Shown here: positions 25,563-34,269 of the stretch, one piece after another
Layout: the number at the start of each line of letters is the position of its first letter
How positions within the stretch are numbered: position 1 is the stretch's first letter
DNA from: CBFGTV01 sp965652145
GTDB lineage: Bacteria; Bacillota; Clostridia; Peptostreptococcales; Natronincolaceae
Length of the DNA stretch: 64,000 nucleotides
Direction: 5' to 3'
NCBI GenBank assembly: GCA_965652145.1
Contig: CBFGTV010000010.1
Coordinates: 5,729 to 69,728 of the forward strand
Position numbers and translations under genes: made by a program
The notes under the pieces: model-generated
The model's input: the letters and a program-made list of their open reading frames with translations, nothing else
Told to the model about the DNA's origin: nothing
Databases searched by the model: none

Positions 25563-28500
25563 ATGGATTCCTTTCAAAGGCTGGGCATTGAGCCGACTAA
25601 GGATATAAGAGCAATAAAGGGGGCCTATGCTAAAATGCTAAAGGTATATTCCCCAGAAAAGGACCCCGATGGCTTTCAAGCCCTTAGGGCGGCCTATGAG
25701 GAGGCCATAAAACGGGCAAAGGAGGAAGCCCCTTTAGAGGCTCCCCTGTCGCCAGTTGACCAATTTATGAAGGATGTCGAGGATACCTATTTAAACTTTG
25801 AAAAAAGAATCAATGTCCAGCACTGGGAAGCCCTGCTGGAGCGTGATGTTTGCTACAATATCGATACCGGTCAGGAGGCTATGCACAAAATACTCTCCTT
25901 TCTAATGGATCATTACCAGCTACCCCATCAGATATGGAAGCTCCTTGACGACCATTTCTCCTGGAACAGTAAACGAGATAAGCTCTTTGAAGGGTATCCA
26001 AAGAACTTTATTGACTTTATCATATATAAGGCCTCAAACGATGACTTCTTCCATTACGAGTCGCTGTTAAGTTCGTCAGAACGGGCGGATGAATTTATCG
26101 AAGCATACCATTATGCCAGGCGTTCCTTAGATGAGGTGGATCTTTATCATGCAGGAAAGGCCTTGAAGGATGCAGAGGAAATTTGCCCTGGTCACCCAGA
26201 TTTACAGCTATTACAGGCAAGGTATGTAATGGAGTGCGGAAAAGTTGAAGAAGCCTGTCGTCTTCTGACAAATCAGCTAGAGGCAGACCCCGGTAACTTT
26301 TTTGGCTATATTATGAGGGGGAACCTATATGTAAGAATCGGCAGCTTAACGAAGGCCTATGAAGATTATAAAGAGGCCCTTACCATACAACCCGACTATA
26401 CGGATCTATTGATCTCGCTGGGGAAGTGCTGCACTTATCTTGAGAAATATGAGGAGGCACTGGAGTACCTTAGTATTTTAAGAAATAAGCTGCCCTACAG
26501 AAGAGATATCTGGGTACTGTATCATTCAGCCAATGCCTTTCAATTAGAATACCTGATTGAGCAGGCGGCCATCAATCAAGATGATATTGAATTAAAGGGA
26601 AGGCTGGCAGAGGCCTATTTAGATAACAACCGTCTGGAGGAAGCCTACGAATTATTAAAAAGTCTGGATTCCCAGGGGCTGCTAAACAGCCGGAACTATG
26701 TGCTGTTGCTAAGAGTATTGCTGGGCCTGGGCAAAAAAGAGCTGGCCTATTCAAAGGTCATGATGGGTAAAAAACTCTTCCCCCATGACTATAATATCGC
26801 ATTTTATTATGCATACATCTTAGATCAATTAGGAAGGTTAGAGGAGGCCATTCAATATTATGATCAAGCCATTGAATTGAATCCAAAGGATGAAGTCTCC
26901 TATAACAATAAAGCCTATCTTTTAAATAAGCTGAATAGACATGCCGAAGCCCTGGAATGGATTAACCAAGCCATCGCCTTAAACCCAGCCAGTGCCCATG
27001 CCTATAAAAATAAAGCAGAAACCCTGCTGGGGCTAAGGTTGTATCAGGAAGCCTTTGAAGCCTGTGAGGAGGCAAGAAGTAAAAATCCATATTTAGAAGA
27101 GGTTTATGTAATTAAAATGAAGCTGTTTATTGCAGTGGGGCAATACGATGAGGCCCTTTCCACCTATCGAAGCGCCATGGAATACGATTTGCGGGATAGT
27201 CGGCTAGTCAATGAAAGGGCTAATGTACTCAGATTGAAGGGGCAATATCCAGAGGCTATTCAGCTTTGTAATGAAGCTCTGGAGCTGGATGAAAAAAATC
27301 ATGAGGCCTACTATTACAGAGGATTGTGTCATTATTATCAACGAAACTATAATGAGGCCATCGAGAGCTTTGAGCAGGCCATTGCCTGCCATCAACATTA
27401 TGAAATGGCTTATTATTATAAAGCAGTTTGTTTGTCAGAGGCAGATGAACGGAAAAAGGCCCTGGAGGTTGCTGAAGAGGCCATTGCTTTACAGGGCGGT
27501 GAAAGTGACAGGCTTTATTGCCTAAAGGGAGACATTCTCTCTCGGTTAAATAAGCCTCAGCATGCCATTGCGGCTTATCGAAAGGCCATTCAATTGAATC
27601 CTAAGCATCCTCCGTACTATGCCGCTGTTGGCTGCGAATTGAATGAAATAGGTGAATTCAAAGAAGCGCTGGATTATTTCAATCAAGCCTTGAACCTCGA
27701 CCCTTCCATGGTGGGTACCTATATCGATAAATCCCACAGTCTATTTCAATTGGGCGAATATACTGAGTGTATTAAGACCTGTGACGAAGTAATTGTCATA
27801 GAGCCCAATCGGATGGGGGCCTATTATAATAAAGCCCAGGCCCTTCGACGCCTTTCTCAATTGGAGGAAGCAGAAGAGGTCTGTCGTCAAGGGCTTGATA
27901 TAAACAGAAGAGACATAAGCCTATGGAGCCTGCTGACTTATGTCTTATTGGATCAAGGGCTGTATCGAGAAGCTCTGAGGGAAATTAAGCAGGCCATTAA
28001 GCTAGACGGTGATTGTGCTTCCCATTATTATGATGCGGGGCAAGCCCTGTTAAAGCTGGAGCAATATGAGCAGGCAATAGAATACTACAATCAGGCAATT
28101 GAGCTAGAGCCGGAAATGGTGAGGGCCTATGTTAGCAAAAGCTTGGCCCTGCGTAATCTGAAAAGGCATGAAGAGGCAATTGAAGTATGTAATAAAGCCT
28201 TAAAAATCAACCCAACCTACATGGATGCCTATCGAAATAAGGCCTGGGATTTATACCTGTTAAACCACAAGGAGGAATCTGAAAGGGTCTGCCGGGAGGG
28301 CCTTGCCGTTGATAGTAGTTACATTAATCTCATTCAGCTTAAATACAGAATTTTAAAGGAATCAAAAAGATATAAAGAAGCCTTGCGGGAGGTTGAGGAA
28401 GAGATTAAATTGATGCGTGGCGAGCTGGATGTATTATATCAGAATAAGGGCGATATACTGGCAAAAATGAGGCGTCACCAGGAAGCCCTTGAGGCCTATA

Positions 28501-28982
28501 AAAAAGCAATTGAATATGACCCCACCTATGGGCCCTACTATAATATGGCCGGCTACGAATTAAATGAATTAAATGCCTATAAAGAGGCCCTGGCCTACTT
28601 TGATAAGGCTATTGAGCTTGATCCTAAATTCGTCACAGCCTACATCAATAAAAGCTACGCCCTTTATAATCTTGACCAATACCAAGGGTGTATAGAGGAA
28701 TGTGATAGGGCAATGGCTATCAAGGCTGATTACATGCTTGCCCATTGTAACAAGGCTTGGGCCTATTACAAGCTGAATAACCTTGAAGAGGCAGAACGCT
28801 TCTGCCATAGCGGCCTTGAAATCGCTCCAAATGAGACATACCTGCTGGAGCTGAAGGTGAAAATTTTAAGGGATAAAAAACAGTACAGGGAGGCCCTGGC
28901 AACAGCCAATCAGCTTTTAGCCATATCGCCTGATTATAAAGAGGCATTAAGAGTTAAACAGGAATTGATCAAAAGGGTGTAA
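25563..28982 (+). CDS. giant J-like/TPR protein, partner of HscC-like Hsp70
   Basis: An 1139-residue cytoplasmic protein. Residues 1-48 look like a J domain (FQRLGIEPTKDIRAIKGAYA, then KMLKVY and FQALRAAYEEA), but the catalytic HPD is replaced by Ser30-Pro31-Glu32. Residues about 50-190 are a helical linker. From about 200 to 1127 there are some 25-28 TPR units of 34 residues. Within them a four-TPR module occurs three times (about 685-820, 821-956, 992-1127). TPR scaffolds bind peptides or partner proteins, so this may deliver clients to the upstream Hsp70. The gene starts directly after that gene's TAA. Whether it stimulates the ATPase without HPD is open. Confidence 0.85.
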   Translation: MDSFQRLGIEPTKDIRAIKGAYAKMLKVYSPEKDPDGFQALRAAYEEAIKRAKEEAPLEAPLSPVDQFMKDVEDTYLNFEKRINVQHWEALLERDVCYNIDTGQEAMHKILSFLMDHYQLPHQIWKLLDDHFSWNSKRDKLFEGYPKNFIDFIIYKASNDDFFHYESLLSSSERADEFIEAYHYARRSLDEVDLYHAGKALKDAEEICPGHPDLQLLQARYVMECGKVEEACRLLTNQLEADPGNFFGYIMRGNLYVRIGSLTKAYEDYKEALTIQPDYTDLLISLGKCCTYLEKYEEALEYLSILRNKLPYRRDIWVLYHSANAFQLEYLIEQAAINQDDIELKGRLAEAYLDNNRLEEAYELLKSLDSQGLLNSRNYVLLLRVLLGLGKKELAYSKVMMGKKLFPHDYNIAFYYAYILDQLGRLEEAIQYYDQAIELNPKDEVSYNNKAYLLNKLNRHAEALEWINQAIALNPASAHAYKNKAETLLGLRLYQEAFEACEEARSKNPYLEEVYVIKMKLFIAVGQYDEALSTYRSAMEYDLRDSRLVNERANVLRLKGQYPEAIQLCNEALELDEKNHEAYYYRGLCHYYQRNYNEAIESFEQAIACHQHYEMAYYYKAVCLSEADERKKALEVAEEAIALQGGESDRLYCLKGDILSRLNKPQHAIAAYRKAIQLNPKHPPYYAAVGCELNEIGEFKEALDYFNQALNLDPSMVGTYIDKSHSLFQLGEYTECIKTCDEVIVIEPNRMGAYYNKAQALRRLSQLEEAEEVCRQGLDINRRDISLWSLLTYVLLDQGLYREALREIKQAIKLDGDCASHYYDAGQALLKLEQYEQAIEYYNQAIELEPEMVRAYVSKSLALRNLKRHEEAIEVCNKALKINPTYMDAYRNKAWDLYLLNHKEESERVCREGLAVDSSYINLIQLKYRILKESKRYKEALREVEEEIKLMRGELDVLYQNKGDILAKMRRHQEALEAYKKAIEYDPTYGPYYNMAGYELNELNAYKEALAYFDKAIELDPKFVTAYINKSYALYNLDQYQGCIEECDRAMAIKADYMLAHCNKAWAYYKLNNLEEAERFCHSGLEIAPNETYLLELKVKILRDKKQYREALATANQLLAISPDYKEALRVKQELIKRV

Positions 28983-29020
28983 GGCTGAAAAAATTGATTC
29001 AACAACCTATATCGCATAAT

Positions 29021-29075
29021 AGTCTGTAGCATGTTTCTATCTTCACTTGAAAATATGCCGCAGACTTTTTATTTG
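29021..29075 (+). terminator. intrinsic terminator of the Hsp70/TPR operon
   Basis: AGTCTG (29021-29026) pairs with CAGACT (29061-29066), helped by GCAT/ATGC inside, followed by TTTTTATTTG. The loop is long. Confidence 0.6.
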
Positions 29076-29144
29076 CTTTTAGGGGAACCATTTAAAGAGA
29101 TATGACAATATATAAGTGAAGACAAATAAGAAGGGAGGACTTTT

Positions 29145-29210
29145 ATGCTGAAAGGAGAGGTGTCAGTTGGATGCTGTAGAGATAAGGGAGCTGGTGGAGC
29201 TTTATGGTAA
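29145..29210 (+). CDS. possible 21-residue leader peptide overlapping the sigma factor start
   Basis: ATG 29145 stands six bases after a strong GGGAGG (29133-29138) and opens a 21-codon frame (MLKGEVSVGCCRDKGAGGAL plus Trp) that ends inside the sigma factor gene in another frame. The sigma factor itself uses TTG 29167 behind AGGAGAGGTG. The short frame may couple or tune sigma translation, or may be chance. Confidence 0.35.
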   Translation: MLKGEVSVGCCRDKGAGGALW

Positions 29211-29706
29211 GGCCGTTTATGGATTTTGCTACAGGTTAACTGGAAGCCAGGCCGATACCGATGATCTGTATCAAGAAACATTCCTTAAGGCCATGGAGCT
29301 TTGTCATAAAATCGATAAAAATCATAATCCCAAGGGTTTTTTAATTGCCATTGCAGCGGGCCTTTGGAAAAATAACCGTCGAAAATATGCCCGAAGGCAA
29401 AGAATTGCACCAATGGAAGCGCTTCAGGGTGAGGCAAGCCACAATGACCACTTTAAAAATCAGCCGGGACCAGAGGATATTGCTGTTTCCAATGAAGATA
29501 AAGCCTTGATTCAAAATGCAGCCCATCAGCTGGATCAAAAACTAAGAATACCGCTGTATATGTACTATACGGCAGAAATGAGCAGCGAAGAAATTGCCTC
29601 GGCCCTGAAAATACCCGTAGGAACCGTAAAAAGTAGACTCCACAGGGCCCGTAAGGCCTTAAAGAAAAAGTTAGAAATGGAGGCTGGGAAATATGAAAGA
29701 TTTTAA
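29167..29706 (+). CDS. ECF-type RNA polymerase sigma factor
   Basis: A 179-residue sigma factor. Region 2 (about 5-75) includes GFCYRLTGSQADTDDLYQET, and region 4 (about 120-170) includes the DNA-binding helix of SSEEIASALKIPVGTVKSRL. Region 3 is absent, as in ECF factors. TTG 29167 is the start by position of AGGAGAGGTG. The 3' end overlaps the next gene by 14 bp, which encodes a membrane anti-sigma-like protein, the usual ECF pairing. A GGAACC box at 29084-29089 upstream could be an autoregulated -35 element, but the -10 is unclear. Confidence 0.9.
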   Translation: MDAVEIRELVELYGKAVYGFCYRLTGSQADTDDLYQETFLKAMELCHKIDKNHNPKGFLIAIAAGLWKNNRRKYARRQRIAPMEALQGEASHNDHFKNQPGPEDIAVSNEDKALIQNAAHQLDQKLRIPLYMYYTAEMSSEEIASALKIPVGTVKSRLHRARKALKKKLEMEAGKYERF

Positions 29707-30793
29707 TAGATTTGACCAACGCCTAAGGCAAGCCCTTTATTCCAACCTAGAGCCAAGCATAGAGTTAAATGAAAAAATATTAAATCAGTTAAAGGAGAAT
29801 GAAAAAATGAAGTCAGTACATAAAAAAAGATTGTCTATACCATTAATTGCAGCTACAGTTGCCTTAACGATGTCGGTAACCGCCTTTGCAGCCTGGCAAT
29901 TGCTTAGTCCGGTGGAGGTTGCCGAACAGCTGGAGAATGTTACTTTGGCCCAAGCCTTTCAAGAAGAAGGGGCCATTAAAGTTAATCAATCGGCTACCTC
30001 AGGAGAATACATCTTTACCTTGATGGGCATTGTCTCGGGGGAAGGACTAAGTGATTTTCCAATGACGTCCGAGGGAATTAACCCCGAAAGAACCTATGCC
30101 GTTGTTTCCATTGCCCGGGAGGATGGCAGCCAAATGCCTGGCAGCCAGGACGAAGCCTATGGAGAGGTACCCTTTTTCGTTTCTCCGTTAATCAAGGGCC
30201 AAAAACCATGGCAGGTAAATATAGCCAGCATGAATGGGGGCTACAGTGAATTTGTTGCCGATGGTATTATGTATCGCCTGATAGAGTGTGATGATATTGA
30301 AATGTTTGCTGACAGGGGGCTGTACCTTGCAATCAGCACCAGTAGCTTTTACGATATTAATGCCTTCGACTATAACGAAGCAACAGGTGAAATTACGCCA
30401 AAGGCTGACTATGAAGGGGCCAATGTCATCTTTGACTTACCCCTGGACCCTAAAAAGGCTGATCATGAAAAGGCAGAGGCCTACCTAAAGAATTTATTAA
30501 AAGAGCCTGAAGAGCGCTCTTCCAGGGAAGAAGAATTAATAGATTGGGAAGGGGAAGCAGCCAGTGGAAAGGTGATACCCGAATCAATTAAGGAGGTAAC
30601 CTACGATAACAGTGGCCGGGCAATTTACGAGTATGAAGGCGCTCGAATCGCCATAAATATTGATACATTATTTGAGGATGGGAAAACATCAAAAATTGTG
30701 GCTGTAGAGGAAAATGATAACAAGCGAAAAGCCATTCAGTTGTCTATAGATGCCAATGGTATTGTAACAGGAATGATGATAGAACTAGATTAG
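29693..30793 (+). CDS. membrane anti-sigma-factor-like protein (DUF4179-type)
   Basis: A 366-residue protein. The N-terminal 45 residues are cytoplasmic and would hold the sigma factor (DQRLRQALYSNLEPSIELNE). One transmembrane helix follows (about 47-68, LSIPLIAATVALTMSVTAFA), then a large extracytoplasmic domain (about 70-366) rich in acidic residues. Clostridial relatives are annotated as DUF4179 or anti-sigma proteins of ECF factors. Overlap with the sigma gene supports coupled synthesis. The signal sensed outside is unknown. The binding site before ATG is weak, consistent with coupling. Confidence 0.75.
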   Translation: MKDFNRFDQRLRQALYSNLEPSIELNEKILNQLKENEKMKSVHKKRLSIPLIAATVALTMSVTAFAAWQLLSPVEVAEQLENVTLAQAFQEEGAIKVNQSATSGEYIFTLMGIVSGEGLSDFPMTSEGINPERTYAVVSIAREDGSQMPGSQDEAYGEVPFFVSPLIKGQKPWQVNIASMNGGYSEFVADGIMYRLIECDDIEMFADRGLYLAISTSSFYDINAFDYNEATGEITPKADYEGANVIFDLPLDPKKADHEKAEAYLKNLLKEPEERSSREEELIDWEGEAASGKVIPESIKEVTYDNSGRAIYEYEGARIAINIDTLFEDGKTSKIVAVEENDNKRKAIQLSIDANGIVTGMMIELD

Positions 30794-31026
30794 GTTAATA
30801 AGCCAAAATAGTACCTTAAAGCAGGTAAAGTAAAAGCCTTAAGAATCTTGCTATAAAAATGCAGCTGGTAGTAGTTACTAGGTGCAAAGATTCATTTGAA
30901 AGAGGGACTTCAATTTTTAAAGGATGCCCTATATAGATATAAAAGGGGTTTGAGACATCCAGAGGCCACTGGGTTTTTAACTACGAGGGCGGCGGATTTC
31001 AATCGACCATGACAAGGATATAAATA

Positions 31027-31059
31027 AAACAGGGGATTCCCTATTAGGGCCCCCTGTTT
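31027..31059. terminator. bidirectional terminator
   Basis: AAACAGGGG (31027-31035) pairs with CCCCTGTTT (31051-31059) between convergent genes, with A-rich and T-rich flanks. It follows 230 bp of otherwise featureless sequence after the anti-sigma gene. Confidence 0.7.
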
Positions 31060-31087
31060 CTGTCTATTGTTGTCTATTTAGCTTTAT

Positions 31088-32266
31088 TTATTGGTAGGCA
31101 CGGTTCATAATTTCAATGGTTTCTTCTAGGGATAGGGTATATCGGTCCAGCTTAAATAAACCGCCCATGGTTCGGTGGGCATTTTCTGCCAAGGCGGGAA
31201 TATCATCTCTTTGAATCCCGTAATCAGACATTTTAAGCGCCGCCACACCGCAATCCCTTTGAAGCTGTACCAGAGCCTTGACAAAGGCCATGGGTCTTTC
31301 AGCTTCGTCCATTGAACCGACATCTACCCCCATTGCCCTGGCCATGTGGGTTAAGCGGTCAGGTACCTTGTCTGCAAAAAATGTATAGTATGCCTCTGAA
31401 AGCATAATTAATCCTGCACCATGGGGTAGCTTGGGGTAATGGGCACTAAGGGCATGCTCCATGGAATGCTCAGAGGTACAGCTTGATGTAGATTCTACAA
31501 GACCTGAAAGGGTATTGGCCAGGGCCACCTGGGTACGGGCTTCGATATTGCTGCCGTCCTTAACACAGGCCGGTAGATATTTGGCAATTAGCTCAATGCT
31601 CTTTAGAGCATAGGCATCGCTGATAGGAGTAGCAATGTTGGCAATATAGCCCTCTGTTGCATGGAAAAGGGCATCAAAGCCTTGAAAGGCCGTAAGCTGG
31701 GGTGGAACTGTCAGCATTAGCTCCGGGTCAACCACCGACAACACAGGAAATGTATCTTCAGTACCAAAACCAATTTTTTCATTGGTTTCTTCCTTGGTAA
31801 TAACAGTCCATGGGTCTGCTTCTGTACCCGTACCGGCAGTGGTGGTTATGGCCACAATGGGCAGGGGAGAATTCACAAGGGGTTGTCCCTTTCCTGTTCC
31901 GCCACTAATATAATCCCAATAGTCCCCGGGGTTTTTGGCCATAACTGCAATGCTCTTTGCCGAGTCAATGCTGCTGCCCCCGCCTAAACCAATAACGAAA
32001 TCGCAGCCCTGGGCCTTGGCAAGGGCCGCACCCTCCATTACATGAGATTTAATTGGGTTAGGCAGTATTTTATCAAATACTACATAGTCTATTTTCTTGG
32101 TGTTTAAAATCTCTACCACACGGTTTAAATAGCCGTTCCTTTTCATTGAACCCCCTGCTGAAATGACAATCAATGCCTTGTTTCCCGGAAGATTTTCCTT
32201 AGCAAGGGAATTGAGCTTACCGGGCCCGAATAAAATTTTTGTTGGTATATGATAGTTAAACCTCAT
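31088..32266 (-). CDS. iron-containing alcohol dehydrogenase
   Basis: A 392-residue NAD(P)-dependent oxidoreductase of family III. The dinucleotide-binding part has FGPGKLNSL and ALIVISAGGS, then GLGGGSSIDSAK, near residue 95. The metal site is in the helical domain, with Asp in the FQGFDALFHATEGY region and His in SEHSMEHALSAHYPKLPHGAG. Such enzymes convert alcohols and aldehydes in fermentation. The substrate is not given by sequence. The start follows GGGGG. It is monocistronic and divergent from a possible small gene. Confidence 0.93.
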   Translation of the reverse strand: MRFNYHIPTKILFGPGKLNSLAKENLPGNKALIVISAGGSMKRNGYLNRVVEILNTKKIDYVVFDKILPNPIKSHVMEGAALAKAQGCDFVIGLGGGSSIDSAKSIAVMAKNPGDYWDYISGGTGKGQPLVNSPLPIVAITTTAGTGTEADPWTVITKEETNEKIGFGTEDTFPVLSVVDPELMLTVPPQLTAFQGFDALFHATEGYIANIATPISDAYALKSIELIAKYLPACVKDGSNIEARTQVALANTLSGLVESTSSCTSEHSMEHALSAHYPKLPHGAGLIMLSEAYYTFFADKVPDRLTHMARAMGVDVGSMDEAERPMAFVKALVQLQRDCGVAALKMSDYGIQRDDIPALAENAHRTMGGLFKLDRYTLSLEETIEIMNRAYQ

Positions 32267-32397
32267 AGAAATACCCCCTTCATTATAGTAAGGTCTATTG
32301 AAAATAAAACTTATTAGTATAATGTTATCATAAACAGTAGTAAAGTTATACTTATTTGATAGATTATACCAAAAATAATTGGTTGGAGGGTGAAAGC

Positions 32398-32478
32398 ATG
32401 AATAGCTTGAATTTCAGCCGATATCCTCTCATGTCAATGGTTGTGATGGAAATAATGGATGAAAGCAGAAGCTTGTAG
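32398..32478 (+). CDS. possible 26-residue small protein
   Basis: ATG 32398 follows GGAGGGTG at good spacing and opens a 26-codon frame (MNSLNFSRYPLMSMVVMEIM, then DESRSL). The composition is protein-like, with a short hydrophobic middle. It lies between two minus-strand genes, and no clear promoter or terminator is seen. It may be a small protein or a gene remnant. Confidence 0.3.
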   Translation: MNSLNFSRYPLMSMVVMEIMDESRSL

Positions 32479-32509
32479 AACATGAAGTATCCCTTTAAAT
32501 AACCGGCGG

Positions 32510-33199
32510 CTATCCCCCAAGGATATCCCTTAACTGCATTAAGCTTGAAACTTCATAGGTGGGTCGTATTTTGGTTTGATTAATTTTTCTGTCTTGATTA
32601 AACCAGCAGGTGTCAATGCCAAAGTTAATTCCCCCCTGGATATCAGAGGTCAGGCTGTCACCTACCATCAATACCCGTTCCTTATCGGTGTAGCGAATCC
32701 TGTTACAAAACAATTGGAAAATTCCAGGGTCTGGCTTCGATAGCTGAACCTCTTCAGAGATAACAATGTCTTCAAAGTATTTACCAATGATCGATTGCCG
32801 GATTCTATGGTGCTGAACATCCTTCAAGCCATTGGTAATAATTCCAAGCCTAAACTTTCCATGCAGCTCTTCAATCAGCCTGACGGCGTCCTCATATAAA
32901 AAAGAGGCTCTGGATAAATGCCTTAGATAAGCGGCGGCAAACTGAGCCACATTAAAATTGGCCCCCAGGCTTAGGGCCAATCGTTTAAATCTTTCTATCT
33001 TTAGCTCCTCCTGGGTGATCAGGCCGTTTTCAAGCTCCCGCCAAATGACGCTGTTGATTCCCTGATAAATAGTCAAATGGCGGGATTCATCATAATCAAT
33101 ATTGAATTCAAGCATGGTTTTTTCCAATGCATCCCTTTCAGATTTTTTAAAATCAAAAAGAGTCTCATCGGCATCAAATATTACAATTTCGTACTTCAT
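32510..33199 (-). CDS. HAD family hydrolase (YjjG-type nucleotidase-like)
   Basis: A 229-residue phosphatase. HAD motif I is FDADETLFDF (residues 8-17, with the nucleophile Asp9 and Asp11), motif II IITNGLKD, motif III lysine in QLSKPDPGIF and motif IV MVGDSLTSDIQGG. The helical cap lies between motifs I and II. YjjG-type enzymes dephosphorylate pyrimidine nucleoside monophosphates, including damaged ones. This is the nearest fit, but other HAD substrates are possible. GGGAGG precedes ATG. Confidence 0.88.
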   Translation of the reverse strand: MKYEIVIFDADETLFDFKKSERDALEKTMLEFNIDYDESRHLTIYQGINSVIWRELENGLITQEELKIERFKRLALSLGANFNVAQFAAAYLRHLSRASFLYEDAVRLIEELHGKFRLGIITNGLKDVQHHRIRQSIIGKYFEDIVISEEVQLSKPDPGIFQLFCNRIRYTDKERVLMVGDSLTSDIQGGINFGIDTCWFNQDRKINQTKIRPTYEVSSLMQLRDILGG

Positions 33200-33280
33200 A
33201 GTGATCCTCCCATATTAGCTGTTTTACTAATTATAGCATATTTTTTATGGTGGTCTTAATTTGAAAGACATCATAAACCC

Positions 33281-33742
33281 TTAATGATCTAATACAGCTA
33301 GGTGTCCTTTCTTGGCTGCATTGTCAACCCTCGCATTTAAGACAAGGCCTAAAAGAAATAACAGGGAGCCGATTACCTTACCCTTAGAAAAAACATTTAA
33401 ATAAAAATAATCTATCGTTGCACTTGCAAGCATTTGACCAATAAAGCGAAGTATCACCACATATACCGCAGGAATTTTAGGTACAATTAGGTTAAACAGA
33501 TAGGTGGTTAAAACCCCTATAAAACCTCCCAAAAAATAGGGTAGAGGAACAGCTCTTAAGGTTGAGTAAGACGGCATAGATTTTATCATTATGCCGCACA
33601 AAAAAGCAGAAGTGATTGTAGCCATTAAAAAGTTAATGATCACCCCATTAATCATACCAATCCTTTGGGCCAGCTTACCGTTTAACATCATATTAATAAC
33701 AATTGAAACGCCAATTAAACACGAAAGAAATAGATAAATCAT
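33281..33742 (-). CDS. YdcZ-type DMT family transporter, subunit 2
   Basis: A 153-residue integral membrane protein with about five helices, of the DUF606/YdcZ half-size family in the drug/metabolite transporter superfamily. It follows a second gene of the same family by 11 bp, so the two probably act as an antiparallel heterodimer. The C-terminal tail is hydrophilic (KKGHLAVLDH). The Crp-family gene on the other side of the pair is the likely regulator. Substrate unknown. Confidence 0.82.
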   Translation of the reverse strand: MIYLFLSCLIGVSIVINMMLNGKLAQRIGMINGVIINFLMATITSAFLCGIMIKSMPSYSTLRAVPLPYFLGGFIGVLTTYLFNLIVPKIPAVYVVILRFIGQMLASATIDYFYLNVFSKGKVIGSLLFLLGLVLNARVDNAAKKGHLAVLDH

Positions 33743-33753
33743 TTTTTCCCTCC

Positions 33754-34176
33754 TTATAAAATAATCATCAGCATTACTCCAAACGAAATAATGGTGAAGC
33801 CTAGCATTTTTTCTTTCTTAAATCCAGCCTGGGGCGTTCCAAACAATCCAAAGCACTCCACCAGGCTAGACATAACCAGCTGACTAAATAAGCTAATTCC
33901 AGTAACAAGGGTGATTCCTATTTGAGGAATTGCGATATTGTTTAAAAGAATTGTAATTACCCCTAGAATACCTGGTAGAAAAAACATAAGGGGTATATCC
34001 TTGAAATTAGAAAGCTTATTTTTTTTCAATACAGATATCATTATAATTAATATCAAACCTGATATATGAAATATCAGGGTACTCAAATAAGGGCCTGTTA
34101 TACTAGTCAGCATACCATTTACAAAAACCATGACGGCAAGGATGATACCATTGATAAAACCTAAGCTTTTATACAT
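33754..34176 (-). CDS. YdcZ-type DMT family transporter, subunit 1
   Basis: A 140-residue membrane protein with five hydrophobic helices, related to the next gene. The N-terminal GFINGIILAVMVFVNG is a typical first half-repeat of DUF606. It is first in a two-gene operon that faces away from a Crp/Fnr-type regulator. The intergenic 93 bp hold both ribosome binding sites and two palindromes. GGAGGG precedes ATG. Confidence 0.8.
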   Translation of the reverse strand: MYKSLGFINGIILAVMVFVNGMLTSITGPYLSTLIFHISGLILIIMISVLKKNKLSNFKDIPLMFFLPGILGVITILLNNIAIPQIGITLVTGISLFSQLVMSSLVECFGLFGTPQAGFKKEKMLGFTIISFGVMLMIIL

Positions 34177-34202
34177 AGAAAACCCTCCTGTGCTTTACAA
34201 TG

Positions 34203-34253
34203 CTTTATAAATAAAATATGATATTTTTATAAAGTTAAATATGACATATGTCA
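34203..34253. promoter_or_regulatory. palindromes between the YdcZ pair and the Crp-family gene
   Basis: TGACATATGTCA (34242-34253) is a perfect 12-bp palindrome with the ACA-NN-TGT core seen in PrfA-type Crp-family boxes. Further left, CTTTATAAA and TTTATAAAG form a 9-bp inverted repeat (about 34203-34234). The first lies just before the regulator's ribosome binding site and could serve autoregulation. Confidence 0.45.
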
Positions 34254-34269
34254 GGTTAGGAGAAGAATA

